The notes below the pieces were generated by a model. The model did not search any database. It saw only the letters and a program-made list of their open reading frames with translations, and had not been told where the DNA came from. 8,906 nucleotides of DNA, taken from positions 1 to 8,906 of the forward strand of contig JBNGDO010000183.1 of NCBI GenBank assembly GCA_049975385.1, in the 5' to 3' direction. Below are positions 1 through 5,966 of the stretch, piece by piece. Source of the DNA: DSWT01 sp049975385 (GTDB lineage Bacteria; Chloroflexota; Anaerolineae; B4-G1; SLSP01). How positions within the stretch are numbered: the first letter of the stretch is position 1; every line of letters starts with the position of its first letter. The position numbers and the translations under genes were made by a program.

Positions 1-26
1 GCTGAGACTTTTGTAGTCTTTGCCAT
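1..26 (-). CDS. Possible start of a further minus-strand gene, cut by the window edge
   Basis: An ATG at 26-24 opens a frame reading MAKTTKVS with no stop before the left edge. It begins 19 nt after the miaB stop, the spacing expected inside an operon. No Shine-Dalgarno sequence is visible upstream, and eight codons are too few to recognise a family. It may equally be non-coding sequence downstream of miaB. Confidence 0.25.
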
Positions 27-45
27 TTTTCGATCTACTGAGTCT

Positions 46-1395
46 TTATGGTTGGGTTTCCCCAATCAACGACCACGGCCCGGCCCACGTAATCTTCACC
101 TGCGCCAGCCGCCCGCGCCAATTGCCTTCCGCCGGGAAGAAGACTAGCCGGTCGGTGCGGGTGCGGCCAAACCAGCGATCCTGTTTCGCGTTGCGCCCTT
201 CGACGAGCACTTCAACCGTTTGACCGAGATAACGGGCGTTCAGTTCCTCTAGCACGGCAGCTTGCAAGTCGTCCAACGCCTTGCGGCGGCGCTCTTTCTC
301 CGCGCGGGGCAGATCGTTGATCATCGTGCGCGTGGCGACGGTGAGCGGGCGCGCCGAGTAGCGCGCAATGTGCGCCTTGTCCAGCTTGAGTTCCGCCAGC
401 AGATCGTAGGTGTGCTGGAACTGCGCCTCGGTCTCACCGGGAAATCCCACGATAATGTCGGTGGCGATGGAGACACCGGGGATGGTCTCGCGGATGCGCG
501 CCACGAGCTGCCGGTAGTCGTCCACCGTGTAGCCGCGTCGCATCTGGCGCAGCACCTCGTCGTCGCCGGCCTGGATGGGAACTTCAATGTGCTCGCAGAC
601 TTTGGGCAGTTCGGCCACGGCGCGCAGCAAATCATCCTCCATCCAGTTGGGATGGCTGGTGAGAAAGCGCACGCGTTCCAACCCCTCGATCTCGTGAACC
701 TGCCGTAGTAACGTGACGAGCGGTGTCTCCGCCGCGCCCTCGAATTCGGGCAGGTCGTAGCCGTAGCGATCCACAATCTGGCCGAGCAACGTGATCTCCT
801 TGACGCCCTGAGCAACCATCTGTTGCGCTTCGGCCAGGATAACCTCCGGCGGGCGGCTGCGTTCCGCGCCTCGCCGGTAAGGGATGACGCAGTAGGTGCA
901 GGCGTGCGAGCATCCGAGGACGATGGGCAAGTACGCGCTGACGATGTGATCCTGTTCCGAGGGGGGCAGAATCGTGTCGACGCGCCCCAACGCCAGGCGG
1001 CGCGCGGATGCGTCCGCGATAAGGGTTTGCGCCTCGTCCAGATGCCCGTGTTCGGCGAGTAGCGCCCACAACTCGGTGGGGTCGGAGGGCGGGAGGAAGA
1101 CGTCGACCCAGGGGAAGCGCTTTTGTAAGGCCGTCGGCTCCTTCACGCCGACCATGCAACCCATCAATGCCAGAATTCGCTCCGGGTAGCGCTGTTTAAC
1201 GCGCCGCAGTTGGTTCAAACGACCAACAGCCTTGTCTTCCGGTTGTTGACGCACTACACATGTGTTGAGGATCATCACATCAGCGTCTTCCGCACGTTCG
1301 GCGGGCGTGTAACCGAGTCGTTCCAGCCCGGCGGCGACGCGCTGCGAGTCCGCGACGTTCATCTGGCAACCAATGGTCCAAATATGGTACTGCAT
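46..1395 (-). CDS. miaB: tRNA-2-methylthio-N6-dimethylallyladenosine synthase (MiaB)
   Basis: This radical SAM methylthiotransferase adds the methylthio group to i6A37 of tRNAs reading UNN codons, in the cytoplasm. The 449 residues show the full family layout. The N-terminal domain has the three cluster cysteines C10 (GCQMN), C46 (NTCVVR) and C80 (MGCM). The radical SAM barrel carries CSHACTYC with C162, C166 and C169, and a C-terminal TRAM domain covers about 380-446. Length is normal for MiaB. GCQMN and the TRAM domain favour MiaB over RimO. The motif usually read as GQNVNSY is GQIVDRYG at 205-212, a variant I associate with Chloroflexota MiaB. The ATG at 1395 has AGGAG at 1416-1412, a rather long 16-nt spacing. 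A terminator hairpin lies just upstream, so miaB is probably its own transcript. Confidence 0.95.
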   Translation of the reverse strand: MQYHIWTIGCQMNVADSQRVAAGLERLGYTPAERAEDADVMILNTCVVRQQPEDKAVGRLNQLRRVKQRYPERILALMGCMVGVKEPTALQKRFPWVDVFLPPSDPTELWALLAEHGHLDEAQTLIADASARRLALGRVDTILPPSEQDHIVSAYLPIVLGCSHACTYCVIPYRRGAERSRPPEVILAEAQQMVAQGVKEITLLGQIVDRYGYDLPEFEGAAETPLVTLLRQVHEIEGLERVRFLTSHPNWMEDDLLRAVAELPKVCEHIEVPIQAGDDEVLRQMRRGYTVDDYRQLVARIRETIPGVSIATDIIVGFPGETEAQFQHTYDLLAELKLDKAHIARYSARPLTVATRTMINDLPRAEKERRRKALDDLQAAVLEELNARYLGQTVEVLVEGRNAKQDRWFGRTRTDRLVFFPAEGNWRGRLAQVKITWAGPWSLIGETQP

Positions 1396-1423
1396 GTTAG
1401 CGGTGTTTTTGCTCCTTTATCGT

Positions 1424-1457
1424 CGTTAAAAAGGCGGCGGATGTGATCATCCGCCGC
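1424..1457 (-). terminator. Intrinsic terminator upstream of miaB
   Basis: Arms 1434-1442 and 1449-1457 form a perfect 9-bp GC-rich stem (GCGGCGGAT/ATCCGCCGC) around a 6-nt loop. On the minus strand the stem is followed by one C and then TTTTT. This is a textbook intrinsic terminator for minus-strand transcripts. It would end the hisS-to-membrane-protein gene row about 100 nt after the last stop codon. It could alternatively act as a 5' hairpin in a miaB leader, because a promoter-like sequence lies directly upstream. Confidence 0.75.
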
Positions 1458-1463
1458 TGCTAT

Positions 1464-1472
1464 ACTATACCA
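1464..1472 (-). promoter_or_regulatory. Candidate extended -10 promoter for miaB
   Basis: The minus strand reads TGGTATAGT, which matches an extended -10 (TGn followed by TATAGT, five of six to TATAAT). At a 17-bp spacing the -35 would be TAGGTT, which is poor, so recognition would rest on the extended -10. The predicted start near 1457 falls at the first base of the terminator-like hairpin, which is unusual and lowers confidence. Confidence 0.35.
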
Positions 1473-1480
1473 CAATTCGA

Positions 1481-1555
1481 GCTAAGAACCTATCCGGAAG
1501 TTCGCCGTTGACGCACCAGAAACGCCCGCAAGCACAATTTCCGGATAGAGGCTAA
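1481..1555. repeat. Small MITE-like inverted repeat flanked by GCTAA
   Basis: A perfect 10-bp inverted repeat (CTATCCGGAA at 1490-1499, TTCCGGATAG at 1539-1548) encloses 39 bp. GCTAA occurs on both sides at 1481-1485 and 1551-1555, as a 5-bp target duplication would. The two outer margins are not equally long (4 and 2 bp), so the boundaries are uncertain. No coding capacity is present. It lies directly behind the stop codon of the Pro-rich membrane protein gene. Confidence 0.4.
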
Positions 1556-1557
1556 AT

Positions 1558-2403
1558 TTAACGGCGCTCCCACTCCTTCGTTGCGGCGCGGATCAGTGCC
1601 TGAATGTCGGGGTCGGGGATCTCGTTCACGTCGGCGTAGACAATGCCATCGATGGCAAAGCACACGCCGCCACTTGGCGCGTTTTGCAGCTTGATGGAGC
1701 GATCGGCCAGCGAAGGGATACGCGTCTGCATTTCTGTCACGATTGCGCCGATTTCGCGTGCCAGATCGAGGGCGGTCATAATCGTCGGCGCGGCATTGGA
1801 ACGCTTGAGGGGCGGCTCATCTCTGAGGAAGACGCGCGGCGTTTCTGTTGGGGGCCGGACCGCCTGAGGTGCACCTGCCGGTGGTGTCGCTGGCTTTTCT
1901 GCCGGTGGAACGCGACTGTCCGGCGCGACCGCAGCAGGCGTAGTGGACAGGCGGACCGCAGGTTCGCGCGCGGGAGGTTGCTGCACGGCTGGCTGCCGCA
2001 CGGCTGGCTGCCGCACTGGCTGCGGCGGTATCGCGGGCGAAGGCGGTTTTTTGGCCGCCTGGTCTTTCTGGACGTAGCTGCGGGCGAAGGCGACCACTTT
2101 CTTCAGCCCGGCGACGACGTTCTTGCGCACGGCGTCATCGGGCACGGCTTCCAGGCTAGGATAAAGCTCGCCGTTGACTGTGATCTCCCACGTTCCGTCG
2201 GGCGTGTGGTCGATAGCCAGCAGATATACGTCACGTGGAGCTACGCTGAAGGAGGGCGCGGGGGTGGGCTCTGTTTCGCTCGCTTCGAGCTGTTTCTTGT
2301 GGCGCGCCTTGAAAATCACCCAAGACAGCCAAAACGTGATTCCGATGATGGCAACGATAAGCAAGCCAAGCATAGGCAGGAGGAAACTCATCAGATCCGG
2401 CAT
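1558..2403 (-). CDS. Single-pass membrane protein with Pro-rich linker and a duplicated small module
   Basis: I do not recognise a named family for this 281-residue protein. One hydrophobic helix spans about 6-31 and is followed by basic residues (KARHKK), so the rest is probably cytoplasmic. Residues 53-112 form a compact segment. Residues 113-195 are Pro/Ala/Gln-rich and include pentapeptide repeats (QPAVR type, 127-141). Residues 205-281 form a second compact segment. Residues 71-101 and 246-276 align without gaps around G-x-x-Y, a Val/Ile-Pro-Asp step and an Ala..Lys helix, suggesting an internal duplication joined by a flexible tether. Translation starts at ATG 2403 with a strong AAGGAGG six nt upstream. 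It begins 20 nt after the methyltransferase stop, so the two are probably co-transcribed. No enzymatic motif is visible. Confidence 0.8.
   Translation of the reverse strand: MPDLMSFLLPMLGLLIVAIIGITFWLSWVIFKARHKKQLEASETEPTPAPSFSVAPRDVYLLAIDHTPDGTWEITVNGELYPSLEAVPDDAVRKNVVAGLKKVVAFARSYVQKDQAAKKPPSPAIPPQPVRQPAVRQPAVQQPPAREPAVRLSTTPAAVAPDSRVPPAEKPATPPAGAPQAVRPPTETPRVFLRDEPPLKRSNAAPTIMTALDLAREIGAIVTEMQTRIPSLADRSIKLQNAPSGGVCFAIDGIVYADVNEIPDPDIQALIRAATKEWERR
1983..2025. repeat. 15-bp in-frame tandem repeat coding for Pro-rich linker
   Basis: The unit GCACGGCTGGCTGCC occurs at 1983-1997 and 1998-2012, then a degenerate partial copy from 2013. It encodes QPAVR-type pentapeptides on the minus strand. 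Because the unit is a multiple of three, copy-number change would lengthen or shorten the linker without a frameshift. Confidence 0.75.
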
Positions 2404-2423
2404 TTTCTACCTCCTTAAAACAT

Positions 2424-3170
2424 CTAAAGCCTTTTGTATTCTCCAACGAGATGGACGCGCCACGTTGGCGGGAGTAGCACCGCCAGGCGGGCAGCGAATG
2501 CAAAGGTGCCTTCCGTCCAGCCAAAGTAGGATGGATCATCCACCCACTCCATCTGCACGAGCCGTAGTCCAGCCTGAGCGCCGAGGCGTCCCAGCGCCTC
2601 GAAAGTGTTCGCCCGGTAATATACCGGGAAGGTATCCGCCGCTGCGCGCCGGTAAATGGCGGTCACGAGCGGCGCTTGCAGCGTCTTGATCTGTGCCAAC
2701 AGCGCACTCAGACGCGGGATAAGGTGGCGGCGGTTGGGTGTCAAAAAGAAGAACCGCCCGCCTGGACGCAGCACGCGCGCGATCTCTCGCCAGGTCGTCG
2801 CCGGTTGCGGCAGATGCTCCAGCACCCACGACGCGATCACCACGTCGAATGTGGCACCGGCAAAGGGCAGGCGCTCGGAAACGGCCTGATCGCGCCGCAA
2901 CTCCGTGGCGCGATGCTCTTTGAGCGATAGCCAATCAGGATCACAGCCGATCCAGTGACCGGTCGAGCCGAGCCGCTCAACGACCCCACCCCGCCCGCAT
3001 CCCAAGTCCAGGACGCGGCTTGTGGGTGTCAGACAGGCGGCGATCCGCCGCTGGAAGCGCGCCGTCGCGTGTTCCCATCCCGGCTTCAAAGCCGCGTAGC
3101 GGCGACGGTAGTACTCTAGGTTGGAGCAACCTCGATTGGTCAGCCGACTTTCCCGATCTTCCGTACCCAT
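2424..3170 (-). CDS. Class I SAM-dependent methyltransferase (Methyltransf_11-like)
   Basis: This is a 248-residue soluble methyltransferase. Motif I is VLDLGCGRG at 53-61, the acidic end of strand 2 is GCDPD at 75-79, the FDVVIASWVLEHLP stretch is at 108-121, and VLRPGGRFFFLTPN lies at 133-146. All fit the UbiE/Methyltransf_11 fold that transfers methyl from S-adenosylmethionine to small molecules or lipids. The substrate cannot be read from sequence. Its place directly after a glycosyltransferase suggests glycan or lipid modification, which is inference. The ATG at 3170 has no Shine-Dalgarno, but a promoter with its predicted start on this ATG suggests leaderless translation. An ATG further upstream is closed by an in-frame stop within a few codons, which supports this start. 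Confidence 0.85.
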   Translation of the reverse strand: MGTEDRESRLTNRGCSNLEYYRRRYAALKPGWEHATARFQRRIAACLTPTSRVLDLGCGRGGVVERLGSTGHWIGCDPDWLSLKEHRATELRRDQAVSERLPFAGATFDVVIASWVLEHLPQPATTWREIARVLRPGGRFFFLTPNRRHLIPRLSALLAQIKTLQAPLVTAIYRRAAADTFPVYYRANTFEALGRLGAQAGLRLVQMEWVDDPSYFGWTEGTFAFAARLAVLLPPTWRVHLVGEYKRL

Positions 3171-3176
3171 AATTTT

Positions 3177-3204
3177 ATTCTATGCCCATTGCGAAAAAGT
3201 TCAA
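3177..3204 (-). promoter_or_regulatory. Candidate promoter for the methyltransferase, predicted leaderless
   Basis: On the minus strand, TTGAAC (3204-3199) is separated by 16 bp from TAGAAT (3182-3177). TAGAAT matches TATAAT at five of six bases. Counting seven bases from the -10 puts +1 at 3170, the A of the methyltransferase ATG. The missing Shine-Dalgarno agrees with a leaderless mRNA. Confidence 0.45.
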
Positions 3205-3218
3205 TTCTTTACCGCTAC

Positions 3219-3260
3219 CCTTGCGAAGGTTAAGACGAGCCAAAGGTTCGTACACCTTCG
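3219..3260 (-). repeat. Palindromic dispersed repeat, copy A
   Basis: The minus strand here matches copy B (5043-5093) at most positions over about 42 bp, in opposite orientation. An outer stem pairs CGAAGGT (3224-3230) with ACCTTCG (3254-3260). An inner stem pairs 3236-3241 with 3245-3250 around an AAA loop. The distal part of one outer arm is missing compared with copy B. The copy overlaps the last ten codons and the stop codon of the glycosyltransferase gene. Confidence 0.75.
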
Positions 3261-4477
3261 TCTCCCTCCAGCCGCGCCAGCAACGGCGGAAGGAGGACAT
3301 CCCAATCGTAGGCGTGCGCGTAGGCGCGGGCATGGGCCTCTAGCTGCGTCCGCGCAGCGGCATCACGCGTCAGATGGATGCATGCCTTGGCGAACGCCGC
3401 TGGATCATCAGCCAGATGCATCGCTTCTTCTGGACGGACGAATCCCTCCGCTCCGAGCGTGGTGGAAACGATGGCTTTGCCCATCGACGTGGCTTCCAGT
3501 AGCTTGAGGCGCGTGCCGCCGCCGACCAACAGCGGGACAACGTAGACGGCTGCGGTGTTGATGTAGGGGCGCGTATCGGGCACGGAACCGGTGATGGTGA
3601 TGCCGGGCAATTCGCGAAGCCCATCGAGCCGGCGGTGGGGATGGCGGCCCACGAGGTAGAGGTGGGCAGCGGGTAATGCGGCACGGATGTGGGGCCACAC
3701 CTCGGCGGCGAACCAGAGCGCTCCATCGACGTTGGGCCGGAAGTCCATGGTGCCGGTGAAGACGAAAGCGGGTTGATGGAGGTCGGCTTTGTCGGTGAAG
3801 GTGGCGTATTCGGTCACCGTGATGCCGTTAGGGATCACGAGTGGATCGAGATTGGGGACGATGCGCCGCAACGCCTGTGCGTCTGCCTCAGACACCGCGA
3901 TCACCAGATCGGCGCGTCGACAGACGGCGGCTTCGTAGCGGCGCAGCCGTCGCCATTGGATAGCGGAATAGAGTGCGGCCGGCCATCGTCGCGGGCGGCG
4001 CAGGTCGGCGGAACCGGCCCGTTTCTGCAGGATGTACTCGCAGTTGTGGTCGTCGAAGGCGATGCGCGGTAGACAGTAGTCAGTAGACGGTAGACGGGGG
4101 GAGATAAGGTCGAGGTAGGGGGCCATTTCCAGGCCCTCAACCTGAATCCAGTCGAAGGAATAAGCGTCCAGCCAGGTTTGCATTTGTTGGCGAAAGGTGG
4201 AGCTTTCGAGCCGTAGCGTCAGATCCGGGTGCGTGCTGGTGAGCAGGTCGCGCAGGCGATCGCGGGTGGTGCGGGTCGGCTGGGGCATGATGGCGACGCG
4301 CTCGACAATGTTGGACAAAGGCGCAGGCGGTTCGACGGATTGATCGGGGGCGGCGAAAGTAAGCAGCGACACACGGTGATGCGCCGCCAGCCCGCGCAGG
4401 ATGCCCCAATTGCGCAAGGCCGTTCCCTGGCGCGGCGGATAGGGAACCTGGGGCGTGAGAAGCAGGATGTGGGCCAT
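3230..4477 (-). CDS. GT-B glycosyltransferase, family 4 type
   Basis: A retaining, nucleotide-sugar-dependent glycosyltransferase for cell-envelope or exopolysaccharide glycans is likely; donor and acceptor are unknown. From ATG 4477 it is 415 residues. The N-terminal Rossmann domain starts AHILLLTPQVPYPPRQG, the usual glycine-rich entry. DDHNCEY lies at 142-148 and IPNG at 215-218. The C-terminal domain has FTGTMDFRPN at 240-249, GGGTRLKLLEA at 319-329 and SMGKAIVSTTLGAEG at 331-345, with the family's nucleotide-sugar-binding glutamate in KLLEA. The layout resembles Stp1-like enzymes of PEP-CTERM/exosortase loci. A GTG at 4483 is an alternative start; neither has a good ribosome-binding site. 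Residues 128-138 are encoded by a heptamer repeat and the last ten (DEGVRTFGSS) by a dispersed repeat, both probably later additions. It lies 21 nt behind the zinc-finger membrane gene. Confidence 0.9.
   Translation of the reverse strand: MAHILLLTPQVPYPPRQGTALRNWGILRGLAAHHRVSLLTFAAPDQSVEPPAPLSNIVERVAIMPQPTRTTRDRLRDLLTSTHPDLTLRLESSTFRQQMQTWLDAYSFDWIQVEGLEMAPYLDLISPRLPSTDYCLPRIAFDDHNCEYILQKRAGSADLRRPRRWPAALYSAIQWRRLRRYEAAVCRRADLVIAVSEADAQALRRIVPNLDPLVIPNGITVTEYATFTDKADLHQPAFVFTGTMDFRPNVDGALWFAAEVWPHIRAALPAAHLYLVGRHPHRRLDGLRELPGITITGSVPDTRPYINTAAVYVVPLLVGGGTRLKLLEATSMGKAIVSTTLGAEGFVRPEEAMHLADDPAAFAKACIHLTRDAAARTQLEAHARAYAHAYDWDVLLPPLLARLEGDEGVRTFGSS
4068..4095. repeat. Heptanucleotide tandem repeat inside the glycosyltransferase gene
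   Basis: Four 7-bp units occur head to tail on the plus strand: GGTAGAC, AGTAGTC, AGTAGAC, GGTAGAC. They encode roughly RLPSTDYCLPR on the minus strand, placed just before the conserved IAFDDHNCEY segment. The style matches the heptamer short tandem repeats known from some filamentous bacteria, but here it lies inside a gene and keeps it open. Confidence 0.8.
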
Positions 4478-4498
4478 GGGCACGCCATTCGTCTTTGG

Positions 4499-5035
4499 CT
4501 AATGCAGGCGTAGCCTGACAAGAATCGCGCCGATGACGAGGGGGAGATGGATCAGCGCGTAGAAAACATTGAAGATACCCCAGGCATTGCCGCTCATGAA
4601 GGTGCCGATACCGCCGAAGGCATCGATCAACAGCAGGGGCAGGCTGCCAATCACGACAGCGGCGACCACGACCTTCCACAAATGGCGGCTGTAACGGCGT
4701 CTGGTCAAGCGCGACACGGCCTCGGCGATGATCGTTCCCGCAAGTGGCGAGAGAATGAAGATGAACCAGCCCGACATCGGGATGAGCGGGATGATGCTAG
4801 CCACGGCGCCCAAAATTAGCGCGACCACCCCAGCGATAATGTAGTCATAGCTTTTACTGCTGTCGAAACGTTTGGTATGGCTTTTCCGGCAGTCGGGGCA
4901 GATGTAGCCGATAGGCGTGCGCTGTGCACATTTGCTACAGATTGGCGCGCCGCATTGGTAACAGCGCAGCGCCGTCTCCACCTTGGGATGCCATTTGCAA
5001 TATAAGATTTCGTCTACTGTTTCTTTCATAGTCAT
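4499..5035 (-). CDS. B-box-like zinc-finger membrane protein
   Basis: From ATG 5035 this is 178 residues. The N-terminus has a Cys/His cluster (C13, H16, C25, C28, C33, C36, C46, C49, H53) spaced like a B-box or double zinc ribbon, so it probably binds two zinc ions. Four hydrophobic segments follow at about 64-87, 89-109, 119-139 and 152-174. Small Cys-rich-plus-membrane proteins of this kind are frequent in Chloroflexota and mostly uncharacterised; a role in protein or membrane-complex contacts is inference. Three starts are possible: GTG 5044, ATG 5035 and ATG 5029. I prefer 5035 because AAGG lies eight nt upstream, and that AAGG comes from repeat copy B. It follows NAD kinase by 59 nt and precedes the glycosyltransferase by 21 nt. 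Confidence 0.8.
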   Translation of the reverse strand: MTMKETVDEILYCKWHPKVETALRCYQCGAPICSKCAQRTPIGYICPDCRKSHTKRFDSSKSYDYIIAGVVALILGAVASIIPLIPMSGWFIFILSPLAGTIIAEAVSRLTRRRYSRHLWKVVVAAVVIGSLPLLLIDAFGGIGTFMSGNAWGIFNVFYALIHLPLVIGAILVRLRLH

Positions 5036-5042
5036 CTCTGTC

Positions 5043-5093
5043 ACCTTGCGAAGGTGTGCGAACCTTTGGTTCGCCTGGACCTTCGCAAAGGTT
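5043..5093 (+). repeat. Palindromic dispersed repeat, copy B
   Basis: The outer arms are ACCTTGCGAAGGT (5043-5055) and ACCTTCGCAAAGGT (5079-5092), complementary apart from one bulged base. Inside them GCGAACC (5058-5064) pairs with GGTTCGC (5068-5074) around TTT. Together they can form a two-level stem. The plus strand continues as TTTTTATT, so it could also stop antisense transcription. It fills the gap between NAD kinase and the zinc-finger membrane gene and matches copy A (3219-3260) in reverse orientation. Confidence 0.85.
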
Positions 5094-5094
5094 T

Positions 5095-5940
5095 TTATTC
5101 CCCGTTGCGCGGAGTTAAGCGGGTCACCAAGGTGCGGAAGAAGTCGCTGCGACTACGCAGGCGCAGAAAGCGCGCCTGAAGCGGGCTGCGTTCGATGCGC
5201 ACCACGTCGCCGTCGTGCAGTTCCCCCTCCATGCGCCCATCGACGGTGAGCATGCCGGGGATCTCGGTATTGACCTCCACCTCGATGACGGCGTCTGCGC
5301 CGAGTACGAGCGGGCGTTCCATACTAAGATGCGGCGCTGCTGGAATGAGCAGGATGTTGTCGAGCCATGGGGGCAGGATGGGACCGCCGATGGCGTAGGC
5401 ATACGCCGTGGAGCCAGTCGGGGTGGCGAGGATCAGGCCATCGGCTACGTAGCGGGTCAGTTCCGTTCCATCGATGAACGTGCGCAGTCGCACGGTGCGC
5501 GCTAACGCGCCACGACTGACCACAGCATCGTTGAGCGCGTGTTCCTCGGCGATGCGCTGCCCGCGATGTATAAGGGCGACACAAAGCATCATGCGTGTTT
5601 CGATCCATCCCTCGCCCGCCAGTGCCCGTTCTAGGACAGGCTGCCACTCTTCAGGTGACGTTTCGGTCAGGAAACCCACCCGGCCCATGTTGACGCCCAG
5701 GATCGGCGTGCCAGTGGATGCCGTTTGCTGCGCCGCGCGGAGGATGGAACCGTCGCCGCCCAGGGTGATGAAAAGGTCCGAGGGCAGGCAGGCCGTGGCA
5801 TCCTGATCGCGAGAACAGAGCCACGCGCGGCATCCTTGCTTTTCAAGCCACGTGACGATGGCCTCAGCAACCGGTAAGGTCGCCGAGACACGGGGGTTGT
5901 AAATGACCGTGATAGCGTGGATGGACGTTTCCTGCGACAT
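5095..5940 (-). CDS. nadK: NAD kinase (ATP/polyphosphate-NAD kinase)
   Basis: NAD kinase phosphorylates NAD+ at the 2' hydroxyl of its adenosine ribose to give NADP+, the only de novo route to NADP(H). The 281 residues are typical in length. The signature GGDGS lies at 61-65 with the catalytic aspartate D63. GVNMGRVGFL follows at 82-91, the NAD-binding ALNDAVVSRG at 135-144, and the glycine-rich DGLILATPTGSTAYAYAIGG at 167-186. The conserved TVDGRMEG-type turn is present near the C-terminus. ATG 5940 has AAGG about ten nt upstream. It starts 26 nt after the hisS stop, so the two are probably one transcript. Everything needed for activity appears present. Confidence 0.95.
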   Translation of the reverse strand: MSQETSIHAITVIYNPRVSATLPVAEAIVTWLEKQGCRAWLCSRDQDATACLPSDLFITLGGDGSILRAAQQTASTGTPILGVNMGRVGFLTETSPEEWQPVLERALAGEGWIETRMMLCVALIHRGQRIAEEHALNDAVVSRGALARTVRLRTFIDGTELTRYVADGLILATPTGSTAYAYAIGGPILPPWLDNILLIPAAPHLSMERPLVLGADAVIEVEVNTEIPGMLTVDGRMEGELHDGDVVRIERSPLQARFLRLRSRSDFFRTLVTRLTPRNGE

Positions 5941-5966
5941 GGCATTGTAGCCTTGTGTATTGCGGA

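Noticed and set aside
1684..2418. Long plus-strand open frame opposite the Pro-rich membrane protein gene
   Set aside because: It is Arg/Gly-rich shadow sequence caused by high GC, with no recognisable domain, and lies fully antisense to a gene with a strong ribosome-binding site.
4068..4095. Heptamer tract as a CRISPR array
   Set aside because: Units are 7 bp and contiguous without spacers, and no cas gene is nearby.
5043..5100. Repeat copy B as an ordinary terminator for NAD kinase
   Set aside because: The T-run follows the stem on the plus strand only; in the minus-strand direction of nadK no U-run follows, so it does not fit an intrinsic terminator for that gene.
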